DNA of 32,535 bases from assembly GCA_017746715.1 (NCBI GenBank), contig JAGHZQ010000005.1, positions 1 through 32,535 on the forward strand, written 5' to 3'. Both the position numbers and the translations under genes were made by a program. This DNA is from Cyanobacteria bacterium SBLK. Lineage in GTDB: Bacteria; Cyanobacteriota; Cyanobacteriia; Cyanobacteriales; Spirulinaceae. Below are positions 15,255 through 23,698 of the stretch, piece by piece (position 1 is the stretch's first letter; each line of letters opens with the position of its first letter). Under the pieces are notes generated by a model. It saw only the letters and a program-made list of their open reading frames with translations. It did not search any database and was not told where the DNA came from.

Positions 15255-16040
15255 TTATTGGGCGAGAGAATCGGAGGCCACGCGAGCGGAAGGTTGCGAA
15301 CTGACAAATTCGACATCCGCAAATTGGCCGAGTTCTACAGATTCGAGGAATTCTTTCCATTCCCCGGCGATCGTGCTGTCTTCGGGATTATCGCGACGCT
15401 GGCGAGCTAGGTAAGCGAGAGCTTCTTGCCAAATTCCAGCACTGGCAAAATCATTGGGATCTTGGCTTCGGGCAACTTTTTGCGCCAAGTCGCTATCGGC
15501 TTCGAGACGTTGAATCCAACCTTCAACGAAAACGTGTCCGGTCGCAGAATAATCGGTCGCGCTGCTATCGCAAATTAAAGAAACAACCCAGTAATAGCGG
15601 GTGCCTTCTTGCAGGGCGTATTGTTCCTCTCGAGGCAAGCTGACGCTCATAATACCTGCCGTTTCGGGAACGGCGAGTTCGGCTTGATAAACAATATCGC
15701 CATTTTCCGTTCCTAAAGCGAATTCAACTTTTTCAGCCGTTGTTTCCGGAACGTACCAGAAAAACTCGGGATGGGACTGAACGGTTAAGGGCATGACCTC
15801 TCGATTGCTCGCCAGCTTGAGATTGTGGGGGGTCAGAGGGGTAAAAGATTTATTGGTACTCGAAGGGGCAAAACAACCGCGAGTGCCGCCGCCAGCCGTG
15901 GTTTCGGGGGCACCAAAATCTTGGAGGTTATTGGGATCGAAAGTCCCGGCGATCGCGCTTTTAATGCCGCCCAATGCCGTCACGGTTGCGGCGGTGGAGA
16001 CAGCCAAAACGGCCAGTGTTTTTGCGAGATAAGTTTTCAT
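15255..16040 (-). CDS. DUF928 domain secreted protein
   Basis: A 261-residue protein with a signal peptide (M-K-T-Y-L-A-K-T, Ala/Val-rich core, cleavage near S-A-I-A-G). The DUF928 pattern is clear: G-G-G-T-R-G-C, L-T-P, H-P-E-F-F-W-Y-V-P, I-M-S-V-S-L-P, Y-Y-W-V-V-S-L-I-C-D, followed by an alpha-helical end (I-W-Q-E-A-L-A-Y-L-A-R-Q-R). DUF928 proteins are typical of cyanobacteria, and in my general knowledge they often lie near CHAT and haemagglutinin-type genes; the function is unknown. GGAG stands about 8 nt before ATG 16040. It is separated from the CHAT pseudogene only by transposon remains, so an original link with the CHAT genes is plausible. Confidence 0.9.
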   Translation of the reverse strand: MKTYLAKTLAVLAVSTAATVTALGGIKSAIAGTFDPNNLQDFGAPETTAGGGTRGCFAPSSTNKSFTPLTPHNLKLASNREVMPLTVQSHPEFFWYVPETTAEKVEFALGTENGDIVYQAELAVPETAGIMSVSLPREEQYALQEGTRYYWVVSLICDSSATDYSATGHVFVEGWIQRLEADSDLAQKVARSQDPNDFASAGIWQEALAYLARQRRDNPEDSTIAGEWKEFLESVELGQFADVEFVSSQPSARVASDSLAQ

Positions 16041-16161
16041 GGATAGACTCCATCTAGATAGATATACCTTAAATTTAGCAGAAACGAGAAAAAACCCTGC
16101 CAGACAAATCTACTAAGTTTTCTAATTTTTTCCGGGAGAATTTAGGATGAAAAACAAATCT

Positions 16162-16365
16162 TTATTTTTCATTCCCGAACGCTTTAAATCGCGTCATACT
16201 TATAGCAGACCAATGACCATCGCTCTCATGGAAACAACCCTCGTAAAGACTTTTTCCCAACCTCGGGATTTCCTTTCCTTTGTATTGCCGAAAATACCGA
16301 TATTCCCGTAATCGATTCTCCGATTGGGTTACATTGAATACTATTAATGATAAAGAGATGATAAT
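16162..16365 (-). CDS. Possible small membrane protein
   Basis: A candidate only. The 67 residues begin with a strong hydrophobic helix (M-I-I-I-S-L-S-L-I-V-F-N-V) and continue with a charged, Tyr-rich soluble part (R-E-Y-R-Y-F-R-Q-Y-K-G-K-E). A G-run (TGGGGGG) at suitable spacing precedes ATG 16365. The frame is open further to a TTG at 16482, where a lipobox-like V-V-G-C-S-S would appear, but that extension runs antisense into the hybrid kinase gene. No family is recognised. If it is false, the 405-nt gap 16041-16445 is simply the divergent promoter region of the DUF928 and hybrid kinase genes. Confidence 0.3.
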   Translation of the reverse strand: MIISLSLIVFNVTQSENRLREYRYFRQYKGKEIPRLGKSLYEGCFHESDGHWSAISMTRFKAFGNEK

Positions 16366-16445
16366 CATGAGGGTAACCCCCCAAGGAAAAGAACGATCCT
16401 TTCCATTTTGATACGACGAACAGCCAACAACGGAGATGACGATCG

Positions 16446-19256
16446 ATGCCAGCAAAAATACTGGTGGTAGATGACGAACCAACCATGCAACTTCTGATCC
16501 GCAAGGCCTTCAGAAAACGCATTCGCCAAGGAGAACTCGAGTTTGCGTTTGCCAATAACGGGATAGAAGCCCTCGAAAAATTGGCAGAAGAACCGGACAT
16601 CGATGCGATCCTCAGCGATATCAATATGCCGAAAATGGATGGGCTGACGTTATTGGAACGGGTTGCCCAACTCAAGCGCCCGACCCTGAAAACCGTCATT
16701 ATTTCTGCTTATGGGGATTTGACCAATATTAGAACGGCGATGAATCGGGGGGCATTCGATTTTTTAACCAAACCGATTAATTTTGAAGATCTCGAAATCA
16801 CGATTAACAAAACTTTAGATCATATCAGCCAGCTTAAAGAGGGCATCCAAGAAAAGAAACGGTCCGAAGAAGCCCGATCGGAACTCTCGAGACAAAAGGC
16901 TTTACGGGAAAGCGAACGCCGTCTGATTCAGGTGCTCGAAGCGGTTCCCGTGGGGGTTTTCGTCGTCGATGCGAAAGGAGAAGCCTACTATACCAACAAT
17001 GCCGCCAAACAAATTTTAGGGGATGCCGAGACCGTATCGGGAGATGCCGAGGCAGAAGAGCGGATTGAAGCGCGCCATTTACAAAGCCTCAAGCAAATTC
17101 ATGCCACTCAAACCCAAGAATGCTATCCCGAAGAGCGACATCCCCTCATGCGCGCCCTCGAAGGGGAAAGCATAAAGGTAGACGATGCAGAATTGCATCG
17201 CGGCGATCGGGTGATTCCCCTAGAAATTTCCGCCACGCCCATTTACGACGAAGCCGGCGCTCTGGTTTACGCGATCGCGGCTTTTCAAGATATTACCGAA
17301 CGCAAGCGCATCGAGAAGCTCTGGGCGGATTACAACCGACTCTTGGAAACGCGGGTGGTGCGAACCACCAAGGAACTCGATAAAAGCGAGGCTACCAATC
17401 GCGCCATTCTCAAAGCCATTCCCGATTTGCTCTTGCAGATGAACCAAGAAGGGGTTTGCTTGAATGCGATCGCTCCGGATAATGCCAATATTCTCAATAT
17501 GGGGGCGAATGTCATCGGCAGTTCCCTCGAAGCCCTCTTACCGACAGAATTAGCGGGAAATTATTTGCATTATTTGCAGCGCGCTTTGGAAAGCGGGGAT
17601 TTGCAAGTGTTTGAATTCCCCCTCTCTCAAGATGGGGAGGAAGGGTACGTGGAAGCGAGAATCGTGGTGAGCGGCGATAACGAAGTGCTGGCGATCGTGC
17701 GGGATATCAGCGATCGCAAGAAGGCGGAAACCGCCCTGAAAACGGCCAAAGATGCTGCTGAAGCGGCCAACCGGGCTAAAAGTACCTTTCTGGCCAGCAT
17801 GAGCCACGAGTTGCGAACGCCCCTCAATGCCATTTTAGGCTTCTCTCAGTTGCTCGCCGGCAATGATGCCCTCACGGGAGAACAGCGAGAAAGCCTTTCG
17901 ATTATCAACCGCAGCGGCGAACATTTACTGACCCTGATCAATGACATTCTCTCGGTTTCTAAAATTGAAGCGGGACGCATTACGCTGAATGAAGGGGCTT
18001 GCAATTTGCATCGCCTGCTGGACTCTCTCCACGATATGCTTCAACTGAAAGCGCGCAGTAAAAAATTAACCCTGACCTTCGAGCGCTCTCCCGATCTGCC
18101 GGAATACGTAGAAACCGATGAGGGGAAATTGCGACAGATCCTCACGAATTTGGTGGGTAATGCCATTAAATTTACCGAATCCGGGGGGGCGATCGTGCGG
18201 GCATTCCCGAGACGCAATAGCAGGAGCGAGATGAGTGAAAACGGCACGTTAGAGGACAAGTACGAACAAATTCTCGCGTTCTCTGTAGAAGATACCGGAC
18301 CCGGTATCGATGGGGCAGAACTGGAAACCCTATTCGAACCGTTCATGCAAACCCGAACCGGTCGTCAATCGATGGAAGGAACGGGACTGGGACTGTCCAT
18401 CAGTCGGGAATTCGTGCGGTTGATGGGGGGAGATATTACTATCGATACGGAATTGGGGCGGGGTTCGACTTTTACTTTTGATATTAAAGTCCGGGTAAGC
18501 GGTGTCGCAGAGACAGCCGGCCTTGACGATCGCAAGCATATCGTCGGCATCGTCGTACCGGACGATCGCCCCGTTTACCGGATTTTGGTGGTCGAAGACG
18601 TGGTGGTGAATCGCCAACTTTTGACAGGCATTCTCGAACCCCTCGGCTTTGATGTGGGGGAAGCGGGAGATGGCAAAGAAGCGATCGCCATGTGGGAAAA
18701 CTGGCAGCCGGATTTAATTTTAATGGACATTCAAATGCCCGTGATGAGCGGTTACGAAGCGATCCAAGAAATTCGCTATAAAGAAAGAGAAAACGCGATC
18801 GCTCGCGCTTCCGCCTCAGTCCCGATTATTGCCCTGACTGCCAGCGCATTGATTGAAGATCGACAAAAATTGCTCGATGCCGGGGGCAATGATTTTGTGA
18901 CCAAACCGTTTCGTCAAGATAAGTTATTAGAAAAACTATCCGAATATTTGGGCGTTTGCTATCGCTATGAAGAAAATGAGTCTCTCCCCGAAGCAATCGA
19001 GACCTCCGAACCACAAGCATTGGAAAAAAGAGATTTTAAAAATATGTCCTTAGAATGGTTGGAAAAATTGTATGATGCCGCCCTATCCGTCGATAACGAG
19101 ATATTGTTGGAATTGATCGCACAAATTCCGCCAGAAGAAAGAAAATTAAAAGATAACTTGACAACTTTGGTAAATAACTTCCGCGTTGATATTATTTTTG
19201 AGCTGGCACGAGAACAACTCGGCGAGCAAGGGGTTTCCCCGATCGACGAACAATGA
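16446..19256 (+). CDS. Hybrid histidine kinase: REC-PAS-PAS-HisKA-HATPase-REC
   Basis: A 936-residue soluble signalling protein. The N-terminal receiver (1-125) has V-V-D-D-E and phospho-acceptor Asp58 (L-S-D-I-N-M-P). A coiled coil follows, then two PAS regions (about 155-290 and 320-425). The HisKA box M-S-H-E-L-R-T-P-L-N has His454; the ATPase domain shows N-L-V-G-N-A-I-K-F, D-T-G-P-G-I and G-T-G-L-G-L-S. A second receiver (about 713-835) has V-V-E-D and Asp761 (L-M-D-I-Q-M-P). The last 90 or so residues form a helical region in the place of an Hpt domain, but I see no phospho-accepting His in a suitable context. GGAG lies about 10 nt before ATG 16446. No membrane segment is seen, so a cytoplasmic input is likely. 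The stop overlaps raf1. Confidence 0.93.
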   Translation: MPAKILVVDDEPTMQLLIRKAFRKRIRQGELEFAFANNGIEALEKLAEEPDIDAILSDINMPKMDGLTLLERVAQLKRPTLKTVIISAYGDLTNIRTAMNRGAFDFLTKPINFEDLEITINKTLDHISQLKEGIQEKKRSEEARSELSRQKALRESERRLIQVLEAVPVGVFVVDAKGEAYYTNNAAKQILGDAETVSGDAEAEERIEARHLQSLKQIHATQTQECYPEERHPLMRALEGESIKVDDAELHRGDRVIPLEISATPIYDEAGALVYAIAAFQDITERKRIEKLWADYNRLLETRVVRTTKELDKSEATNRAILKAIPDLLLQMNQEGVCLNAIAPDNANILNMGANVIGSSLEALLPTELAGNYLHYLQRALESGDLQVFEFPLSQDGEEGYVEARIVVSGDNEVLAIVRDISDRKKAETALKTAKDAAEAANRAKSTFLASMSHELRTPLNAILGFSQLLAGNDALTGEQRESLSIINRSGEHLLTLINDILSVSKIEAGRITLNEGACNLHRLLDSLHDMLQLKARSKKLTLTFERSPDLPEYVETDEGKLRQILTNLVGNAIKFTESGGAIVRAFPRRNSRSEMSENGTLEDKYEQILAFSVEDTGPGIDGAELETLFEPFMQTRTGRQSMEGTGLGLSISREFVRLMGGDITIDTELGRGSTFTFDIKVRVSGVAETAGLDDRKHIVGIVVPDDRPVYRILVVEDVVVNRQLLTGILEPLGFDVGEAGDGKEAIAMWENWQPDLILMDIQMPVMSGYEAIQEIRYKERENAIARASASVPIIALTASALIEDRQKLLDAGGNDFVTKPFRQDKLLEKLSEYLGVCYRYEENESLPEAIETSEPQALEKRDFKNMSLEWLEKLYDAALSVDNEILLELIAQIPPEERKLKDNLTTLVNNFRVDIIFELAREQLGEQGVSPIDEQ

Positions 19257-20350
19257 ACAATTATCAATTATCAATGAACGATAACCCGCAGCCAACAAAC
19301 CATAACGCATTATCTGAAGAAGAGGCCAAAGCCTTATTTTTGCAACTTCGGCGCAAAGAAGGGACGTGGGTGGATTGGGGCAAAACTTGCCAGCAACTAC
19401 AAAAAGCAGGGTATAGCGCCGCGCGGATTTTTGAGGAAACGGGAATTGAGGGCAAATACCAAAATTTAACGATTGTTGCGTCCCGAGTCTTTGAGAGCAT
19501 CCAAGCAGAAGGGGCGTCGGAGGAGGTACAAGCCTATTTTAAAGGGCCTCGCAGCGACGTTCTCCACGAATTTCGCATTCTCAATCAAAAACAGCGCCGA
19601 ACTGCCGCAGAATTAGCGATGGAAAAGCGTCTCGATGTGGATGATGCCCAGATCGTAGCAAGGGCAATTAAAGATTTTTCTCGCTACTCGACACCCCCAG
19701 AAGGATTTACGGACTTACCGGGGGATGCAGTCGCCTATCAATGCTGGAGAATGGCGCGGGGCAAGAAAGATTTGCAAGCGCGATCGCGACTCATCGCCCG
19801 AGGGTTAAAATTTGCCCAGTCTCCAACGGCGCGGGAACAAATTGAAAAACTTTTGAGCGATTTCACTGTCGTGCCGACGAAACGCGCTCCTTTATTACCC
19901 CTTTATCGGTTGGAGGTGGAGGAAGAATTACCGCGCATTATTCCCGTCGTGGGAACCCTCCCCCTCGAGTTAGCAGATTTAGAAGCGATTTCCTCCCTCG
20001 AGGCGATCGAACCCTTTGGCATTGTTAAATCTGCCAGTGCTTGCGTGTCCATACCGGGATGGCAGGCAATTTTAAAAGCTAAAGATCCCGTCGCGATTTT
20101 AGGAAAAAGCGACGAATTGCCAGAACCGCCCTCGGGCAAACCCGAAGAAGTCGTTATCGTTGTCGATCGCGGTTCCCGTCAGTGGGATGCCAATGCCTAT
20201 TTTCTCGTCGAGGACAATGGCGAATTGGAAATTCATTGGTTTCCCGAAGCCCCCGATCGCGAAATTCTCGGTCAAGTTGCGGTAATTTTACGTCCGAAAA
20301 AAATTCTCGATGAAAATAATATTCTCGAACCTTGGCAAATGGACGATTGA
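19253..20350 (+). CDS. raf1: RuBisCO accumulation factor 1
   Basis: A cytoplasmic chaperone that stabilises RbcL dimers during assembly of form I RuBisCO. The N-terminal alpha domain (about 20-210) contains W-V-D-W-G, I-F-E-E-T-G-I-E and Y-F-x-G-P-R-S-D-V-L-H-E-F-R; the C-terminal beta domain contains L-P-L-Y-R-L-E-V-E-E-E-L-P-R and the typical W-D-A-N-A-Y-F-L. Length and order match the family. ATG 19253 overlaps the kinase stop by 4 nt. An in-frame ATG at 19274 may be the true start, since the intervening codons are a low-complexity CAATTAT repeat. No rbc gene lies nearby. The overlap with a hybrid kinase suggests joint transcription but not necessarily a functional link. A hairpin follows at 20429. 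Confidence 0.93.
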   Translation: MNNYQLSMNDNPQPTNHNALSEEEAKALFLQLRRKEGTWVDWGKTCQQLQKAGYSAARIFEETGIEGKYQNLTIVASRVFESIQAEGASEEVQAYFKGPRSDVLHEFRILNQKQRRTAAELAMEKRLDVDDAQIVARAIKDFSRYSTPPEGFTDLPGDAVAYQCWRMARGKKDLQARSRLIARGLKFAQSPTAREQIEKLLSDFTVVPTKRAPLLPLYRLEVEEELPRIIPVVGTLPLELADLEAISSLEAIEPFGIVKSASACVSIPGWQAILKAKDPVAILGKSDELPEPPSGKPEEVVIVVDRGSRQWDANAYFLVEDNGELEIHWFPEAPDREILGQVAVILRPKKILDENNILEPWQMDD

Positions 20351-20428
20351 TATCCACGTACAATTCACCGATTGGAATGTAAAAACTAACATTGGTAAAT
20401 TTTTACATTAGGGAGTACCCTTGTATGC

Positions 20429-20461
20429 AAAGCTCATCTTTTTGCACCAATGATGAGCTTT
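20429..20461 (+). terminator. Hairpin downstream of raf1
   Basis: AAAGCTCATC (20429-20438) and GATGAGCTTT (20452-20461) form a perfect 10-bp stem with a 13-nt loop, followed by a T-rich stretch. It lies about 80 nt after the raf1 stop and is plausible as an intrinsic terminator of the kinase-raf1 unit. Confidence 0.5.
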
Positions 20462-20845
20462 AATTTCTATTGCTTCTGCTTTAACCATAGCGATCGCATT
20501 GCGCGAGCTGAAAACGGTCAATTCTCTGGAAAAACATTTTTGGTATGAGGGGAAAGTTTAACAACTAAACCTTTATAACTTAGTATTTTCTCTCATTGAA
20601 GTTATTAAATTTTTTGAAATTTTCTCAATAGGACACTCACAATTTGTTAATTTTTTTTACTCGAATTAAACAAATGGGGGTGTTGTCTTTAAAAGTCTGA
20701 GAACGCTACAAACAAAAGAACAACCCTATTTTTTTCTCGTATTTCCCTACTAAAAATGAGGGATTTGGCTCATAATTGTCACCTTTCCCAACCGATAAGT
20801 TATAAGCTAGGAATGCTGGCTGCAAATACGGGGTGAAAAGGATTA
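20462..20845. other. AT-rich intergenic region upstream of the MORN-CHAT gene
   Basis: About 380 nt with long A/T tracts (T-run near 20648, A/T block near 20610) and one HIP1 site. It should carry the promoter of the MORN-CHAT gene, but no clear -35/-10 pair stands out. No small gene that I can support. Confidence 0.4.
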
Positions 20846-22699
20846 ATGGGATGCAAGGCTAAGCAAAAACGCCATCGGGCGATCGCCATTGCCGCGATAC
20901 TGGGTTTAACAACGGGAATGAGTAATATTGCTCCCGTTCGTGCCAATATTATTACTCTTCCCGATGGTACGGAATGTACGGGAGATTTTCAAGGGGGGCA
21001 GTTAAACGGTCGCGGTCGTTGCAACTATGGAAATGGCAACGTTTATGAAGGAGAATTTCGCGACGGGGAGGAAAACGGACAGGGATTATTTATCTATACC
21101 AATGGCGATCGCTACGAAGGGCAATTTCGCGACGGTCAGCGCAATGGTTTTGGCGTATTTTACTTTGCCAACGGCGATCGCTATGAGGGACAGTTTCGCG
21201 ATGACAAGCGCAACGGGATCGGTCGTTTGGTATTTGCTAATGGCGATCGCTATGAGGGGGAATTTCGCGATGACAAGCGCAACGGTCGGGGGATTTTTTA
21301 CTTTGCCAACGGCGATCGCTATGAAGGGGAATTTCGCGATAATAAGCGCAGTGGGGAAGGTCAATTTATCTTTGCCAATGGCGATCGCTACGACGGGGAA
21401 TTTCGCAACGATCGCCGCAACGGTCGCGGGGTTTTAGTGTTTGCCAATGGCGATCGTCAAGAGGGAATTTGGGTCAATGACGAGTTAACCAATGAGGTTG
21501 TCGATTTCATCGAACAAAGTCGCCGCAAAATCTTTGAAGATTATTTTGGCACGCAAATTGCAACGGAGGACAGTAATATTTCTTTGACAGTCGTACAGAA
21601 GAATTTAGAAGCGATCGAACGTCAAACCGGACAAAAATTAGCGTTAATTTATGCCACGAGTCATAGCGATCGCTTAGAATTAATGGCTATTACTTCTAGA
21701 GGCTATCCAATTAACAAGCGCGTCGATCGTTTAGAAGCCGAAAAGCTCCGATCGGTTGCCGCAGAATTTCGCCGTGAGATTACGAGGGGGAAAACTCGAA
21801 CCCATCGCAATTATTTATCTTATTCCCAACAACTTTATCAGTGGTTGATTGCCCCTCTCGATGCCGATTTGGAAGCCCGAGAAATTGATACGATTCTCTT
21901 TTCTCTCGATACGGGTTTGCGAAGTATTCCTCTCGCTGCTTTACACGATGGCGAACAATTTTTAATTGAAAAATATAGCTTTAGTATTATTCCTAGTTTT
22001 AGCTTGACAAATACACTGTATAACTCGTTAGAGAATGCCCGAGTGCTGGCGATGGGGGCTTCGGAATTTCAAGAAAATGCTCCTTTGCCTGCAATTCCTT
22101 TAGAGTTGGCTCTAACTCAGCGATCGCGAGGGGATAAAACGTTTTTGAATGAGGAATTTACGCTTGAAAATTTGCAATTACAGCGCAACCGTTTTCCCTT
22201 TCAAGTGATTCACCTTGCGACTCATGCCGAATTTAAACCGGGACGGCCGGGAAATTCTTACATTCAGTTGTGGGATCGCAAACTCACTTTACCGGAATTG
22301 GGACAATTGAGTTGGAACGATCCCCCCGTAGATTTGTTGGTTTTGAGTGCTTGTCGGACGGCTTTTGGCGATGAGGAGGCAGAGTTGGGGTTTGCAGGAC
22401 TGGCTTTGCAAACGGGGGCAAAATCCGTTTTAGCGAGTCTCTGGTATGTTAGCGATCGCGGCACTTTGGCGTTAATGGGACAGTTTTATGATAATTTAGC
22501 GGATCTTGCTCTCAAATCGGAGGCATTGCGGCAAACTCAGCTTTCGATGTTACGCGGAGAAGTGAACCTCAGCGAAGAACTTTGGAAAAGGTTGGAACGA
22601 AATCCGGCTTTGGTTTCTGAAGCGATCGCCATGCGAAATGCCAGACTTTCTCATCCTTACTATTGGTCGGGATTTACTCTAATTGGCAGTCCCTTATAG
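20846..22699 (+). CDS. MORN-repeat CHAT protease, exported
   Basis: A 617-residue protein. It has a signal peptide (basic start, I-A-A-I-L-G-L core, cleavage near V-R-A-N) and then about eight MORN repeats of 23 residues (about 40-215; consensus Y-E-G-E-F-R-D-x-x-R-N-G-x-G-x-x-x-F-A-N-G-D-R). A helical connector leads to the CHAT domain (about 330-617) with His460 (L-A-T-H-A-E-F) and Cys503 (L-S-A-C-R-T), ending H-P-Y-Y-W-S-G-F-T-L-I-G-S-P. MORN repeats commonly act in protein or membrane contacts; CHAT domains are caspase-like proteases. Its CHAT part is clearly related to that of the 9351-13772 protein. The start Met-Gly-Cys-Lys is preceded by GGGGTGAAAAGG-type purines. Substrate and activating signal are unknown. 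Confidence 0.92.
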   Translation: MGCKAKQKRHRAIAIAAILGLTTGMSNIAPVRANIITLPDGTECTGDFQGGQLNGRGRCNYGNGNVYEGEFRDGEENGQGLFIYTNGDRYEGQFRDGQRNGFGVFYFANGDRYEGQFRDDKRNGIGRLVFANGDRYEGEFRDDKRNGRGIFYFANGDRYEGEFRDNKRSGEGQFIFANGDRYDGEFRNDRRNGRGVLVFANGDRQEGIWVNDELTNEVVDFIEQSRRKIFEDYFGTQIATEDSNISLTVVQKNLEAIERQTGQKLALIYATSHSDRLELMAITSRGYPINKRVDRLEAEKLRSVAAEFRREITRGKTRTHRNYLSYSQQLYQWLIAPLDADLEAREIDTILFSLDTGLRSIPLAALHDGEQFLIEKYSFSIIPSFSLTNTLYNSLENARVLAMGASEFQENAPLPAIPLELALTQRSRGDKTFLNEEFTLENLQLQRNRFPFQVIHLATHAEFKPGRPGNSYIQLWDRKLTLPELGQLSWNDPPVDLLVLSACRTAFGDEEAELGFAGLALQTGAKSVLASLWYVSDRGTLALMGQFYDNLADLALKSEALRQTQLSMLRGEVNLSEELWKRLERNPALVSEAIAMRNARLSHPYYWSGFTLIGSPL

Positions 22700-22724
22700 C
22701 GATATCAGCGATCGCCTGAAAACC

Positions 22725-22755
22725 TATAGGGACGTTGCATGCAACACCCCTACAG
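22725..22755. repeat. Degenerate copy of the TAGGGACGTTGCATGCAAC palindrome
   Basis: It shares the left arm and centre with the perfect palindrome at 9126-9155, but the right arm reads CAACACCCCTACA, so the hairpin is imperfect. It is located just after the MORN-CHAT gene. Confidence 0.65.
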
Positions 22756-22886
22756 ACGGAATGGAAAAACATCCCATACAATACAGATTTGGTATTATCA
22801 TACAAATAAGTGGCTACTGTTTGGTGGCAGGAATGACACTTAAGTCGCTTGGGGATGTAAGCGGTGTGAAAAAAAAGGTTGGGACA

Positions 22887-23047
22887 GTGAAATCTATTCA
22901 ATTTAAAAGCCAAAAATTTTTGATAATTGTTATCCTGACGCTTGCTGTTGCGATCGCCTTCGGGACGATCCCCAATTAAAAGGACAAGCGGCTTGGCGAC
23001 TCGGAGCTCTTTTGGAGCAGTTAGAAGCGAGTCAATCTGAACCGTAA
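22887..23047 (+). pseudogene. Broken small gene: signal-peptide-like start plus TPR-like tail
   Basis: GTG 22887 opens a 30-codon frame encoding a basic start and a strong hydrophobic stretch (F-L-I-I-V-I-L-T-L-A-V-A-I-A) that stops at 22979. From a HIP1 site in that stretch onward a different frame reads D-P-Q-L-K-G-Q-A-A-W-R-L-G-A-L-L-E-Q-L-E-A and stops at 23047, and this looks like a TPR-type helix. The simplest reading is a truncated, frame-disrupted remnant of an exported TPR protein, as found at the N-terminus of many CHAT proteins. The evidence is weak. Confidence 0.3.
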
Positions 23048-23060
23048 TGAAAGAATACCG

Positions 23061-23515
23061 ATGTTATCAAGATTCACCCACCAACTCAAAAATCAAATTT
23101 TCTGGCCAGAGAATAAGCCAGAAGAGGGTATTGAGACGGACTTGAATTGGATTTGGCAACCTTTTGAAACGTCGGAAAATTTGGGATTCGCTGTCAGAGT
23201 TAAGAATATTGCTTTTGCAATTATTGAAAGTTCTCCTGATGATATTCCCAAAATCCCCTTGAAACTCGATCCTCGTTTAGTTATTCCTTTTCAGGATGGA
23301 TGCGATTCTTTTCGATCTTGGCTTTTCCTTGGTTTTGTTGGTTGCCCATTGTCGTGGGGTTTATGTCCTTGGCTCTGTACGATCGCTTCTCTTGGGAATG
23401 GTGGCAAATATGTCTATCTTGGCTAGGTATCTTTATATTTTGTACTGTTCTCTGGGTACGAGGCAAAACATTAGAAGAAAAAGCCCTTAACCCCCTCAAA
23501 GGGATTTTAGGTTAG
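23061..23515 (+). pseudogene. Frameshifted small membrane protein
   Basis: ATG 23061 opens a frame with a soluble part (F-W-P-E-N-K-P-E-E-G-I-E, then I-P-L-K-L-D-P-R-L-V-I-P-F). Near 23285-23320 the sensible reading moves to the frame that starts at 23300 (M-R-F-F-S-I-L-A-F-P-W-F-C-W-L-P), giving two membrane segments separated by D-R-F-S-W-E-W-W and the tail R-G-K-T-L-E-E-K. The original frame ends at 23426 after an uncharacteristic stretch. A one-base loss or a sequencing error would explain it. I do not recognise the family. The end (L-N-P-L-K-G-I-L) is encoded by C/G-run repeat-like sequence. Confidence 0.5.
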
Positions 23516-23698
23516 CAGCCAGCAAAGCGATCGCACCTAACCGATAATCGCGAATTTGAGCCAGAATTCTTTGCAACCGATCCAATCCAATCTTTGCTCA
23601 AATCTCTGAAAATGCGAAACAGGCAGGTGGTCACTGAAGCTCTGTCAAAGTGATGCCTGTTCCACAAAAAACAATAAAAACTCAAAATTTTGAATTGT

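Noticed and set aside
14894..15322. 142-codon minus-strand frame, possibly a tnpB tail next to the tnpA fragment
   Set aside because: It overlaps the end of the DUF928 gene, and its Arg/Pro-rich sequence shows no RuvC or zinc-finger motif. Its orientation relative to tnpA is also not that of known IS605 elements.
16226..16699. 157-codon minus-strand frame over the start of the hybrid kinase
   Set aside because: It runs antisense through the receiver domain, is Ser/Arg-rich and has no recognisable motif; it is a shadow.
21027..21437. 136-codon frame with regular repeats over the MORN region
   Set aside because: It is the frame-shifted shadow of the MORN repeats; its regularity comes from the 69-bp DNA repeat.
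20970..21470. CRISPR-like spacing of a repeated sequence
   Set aside because: The 69-bp units are continuous coding repeats without unique spacers, and no cas gene is present.
22683..22979. 98-codon frame starting inside the MORN-CHAT gene end
   Set aside because: The first half runs through CHAT codons and a palindromic repeat in another frame. Only the last 30 codons look protein-like, and these are reported as a remnant.
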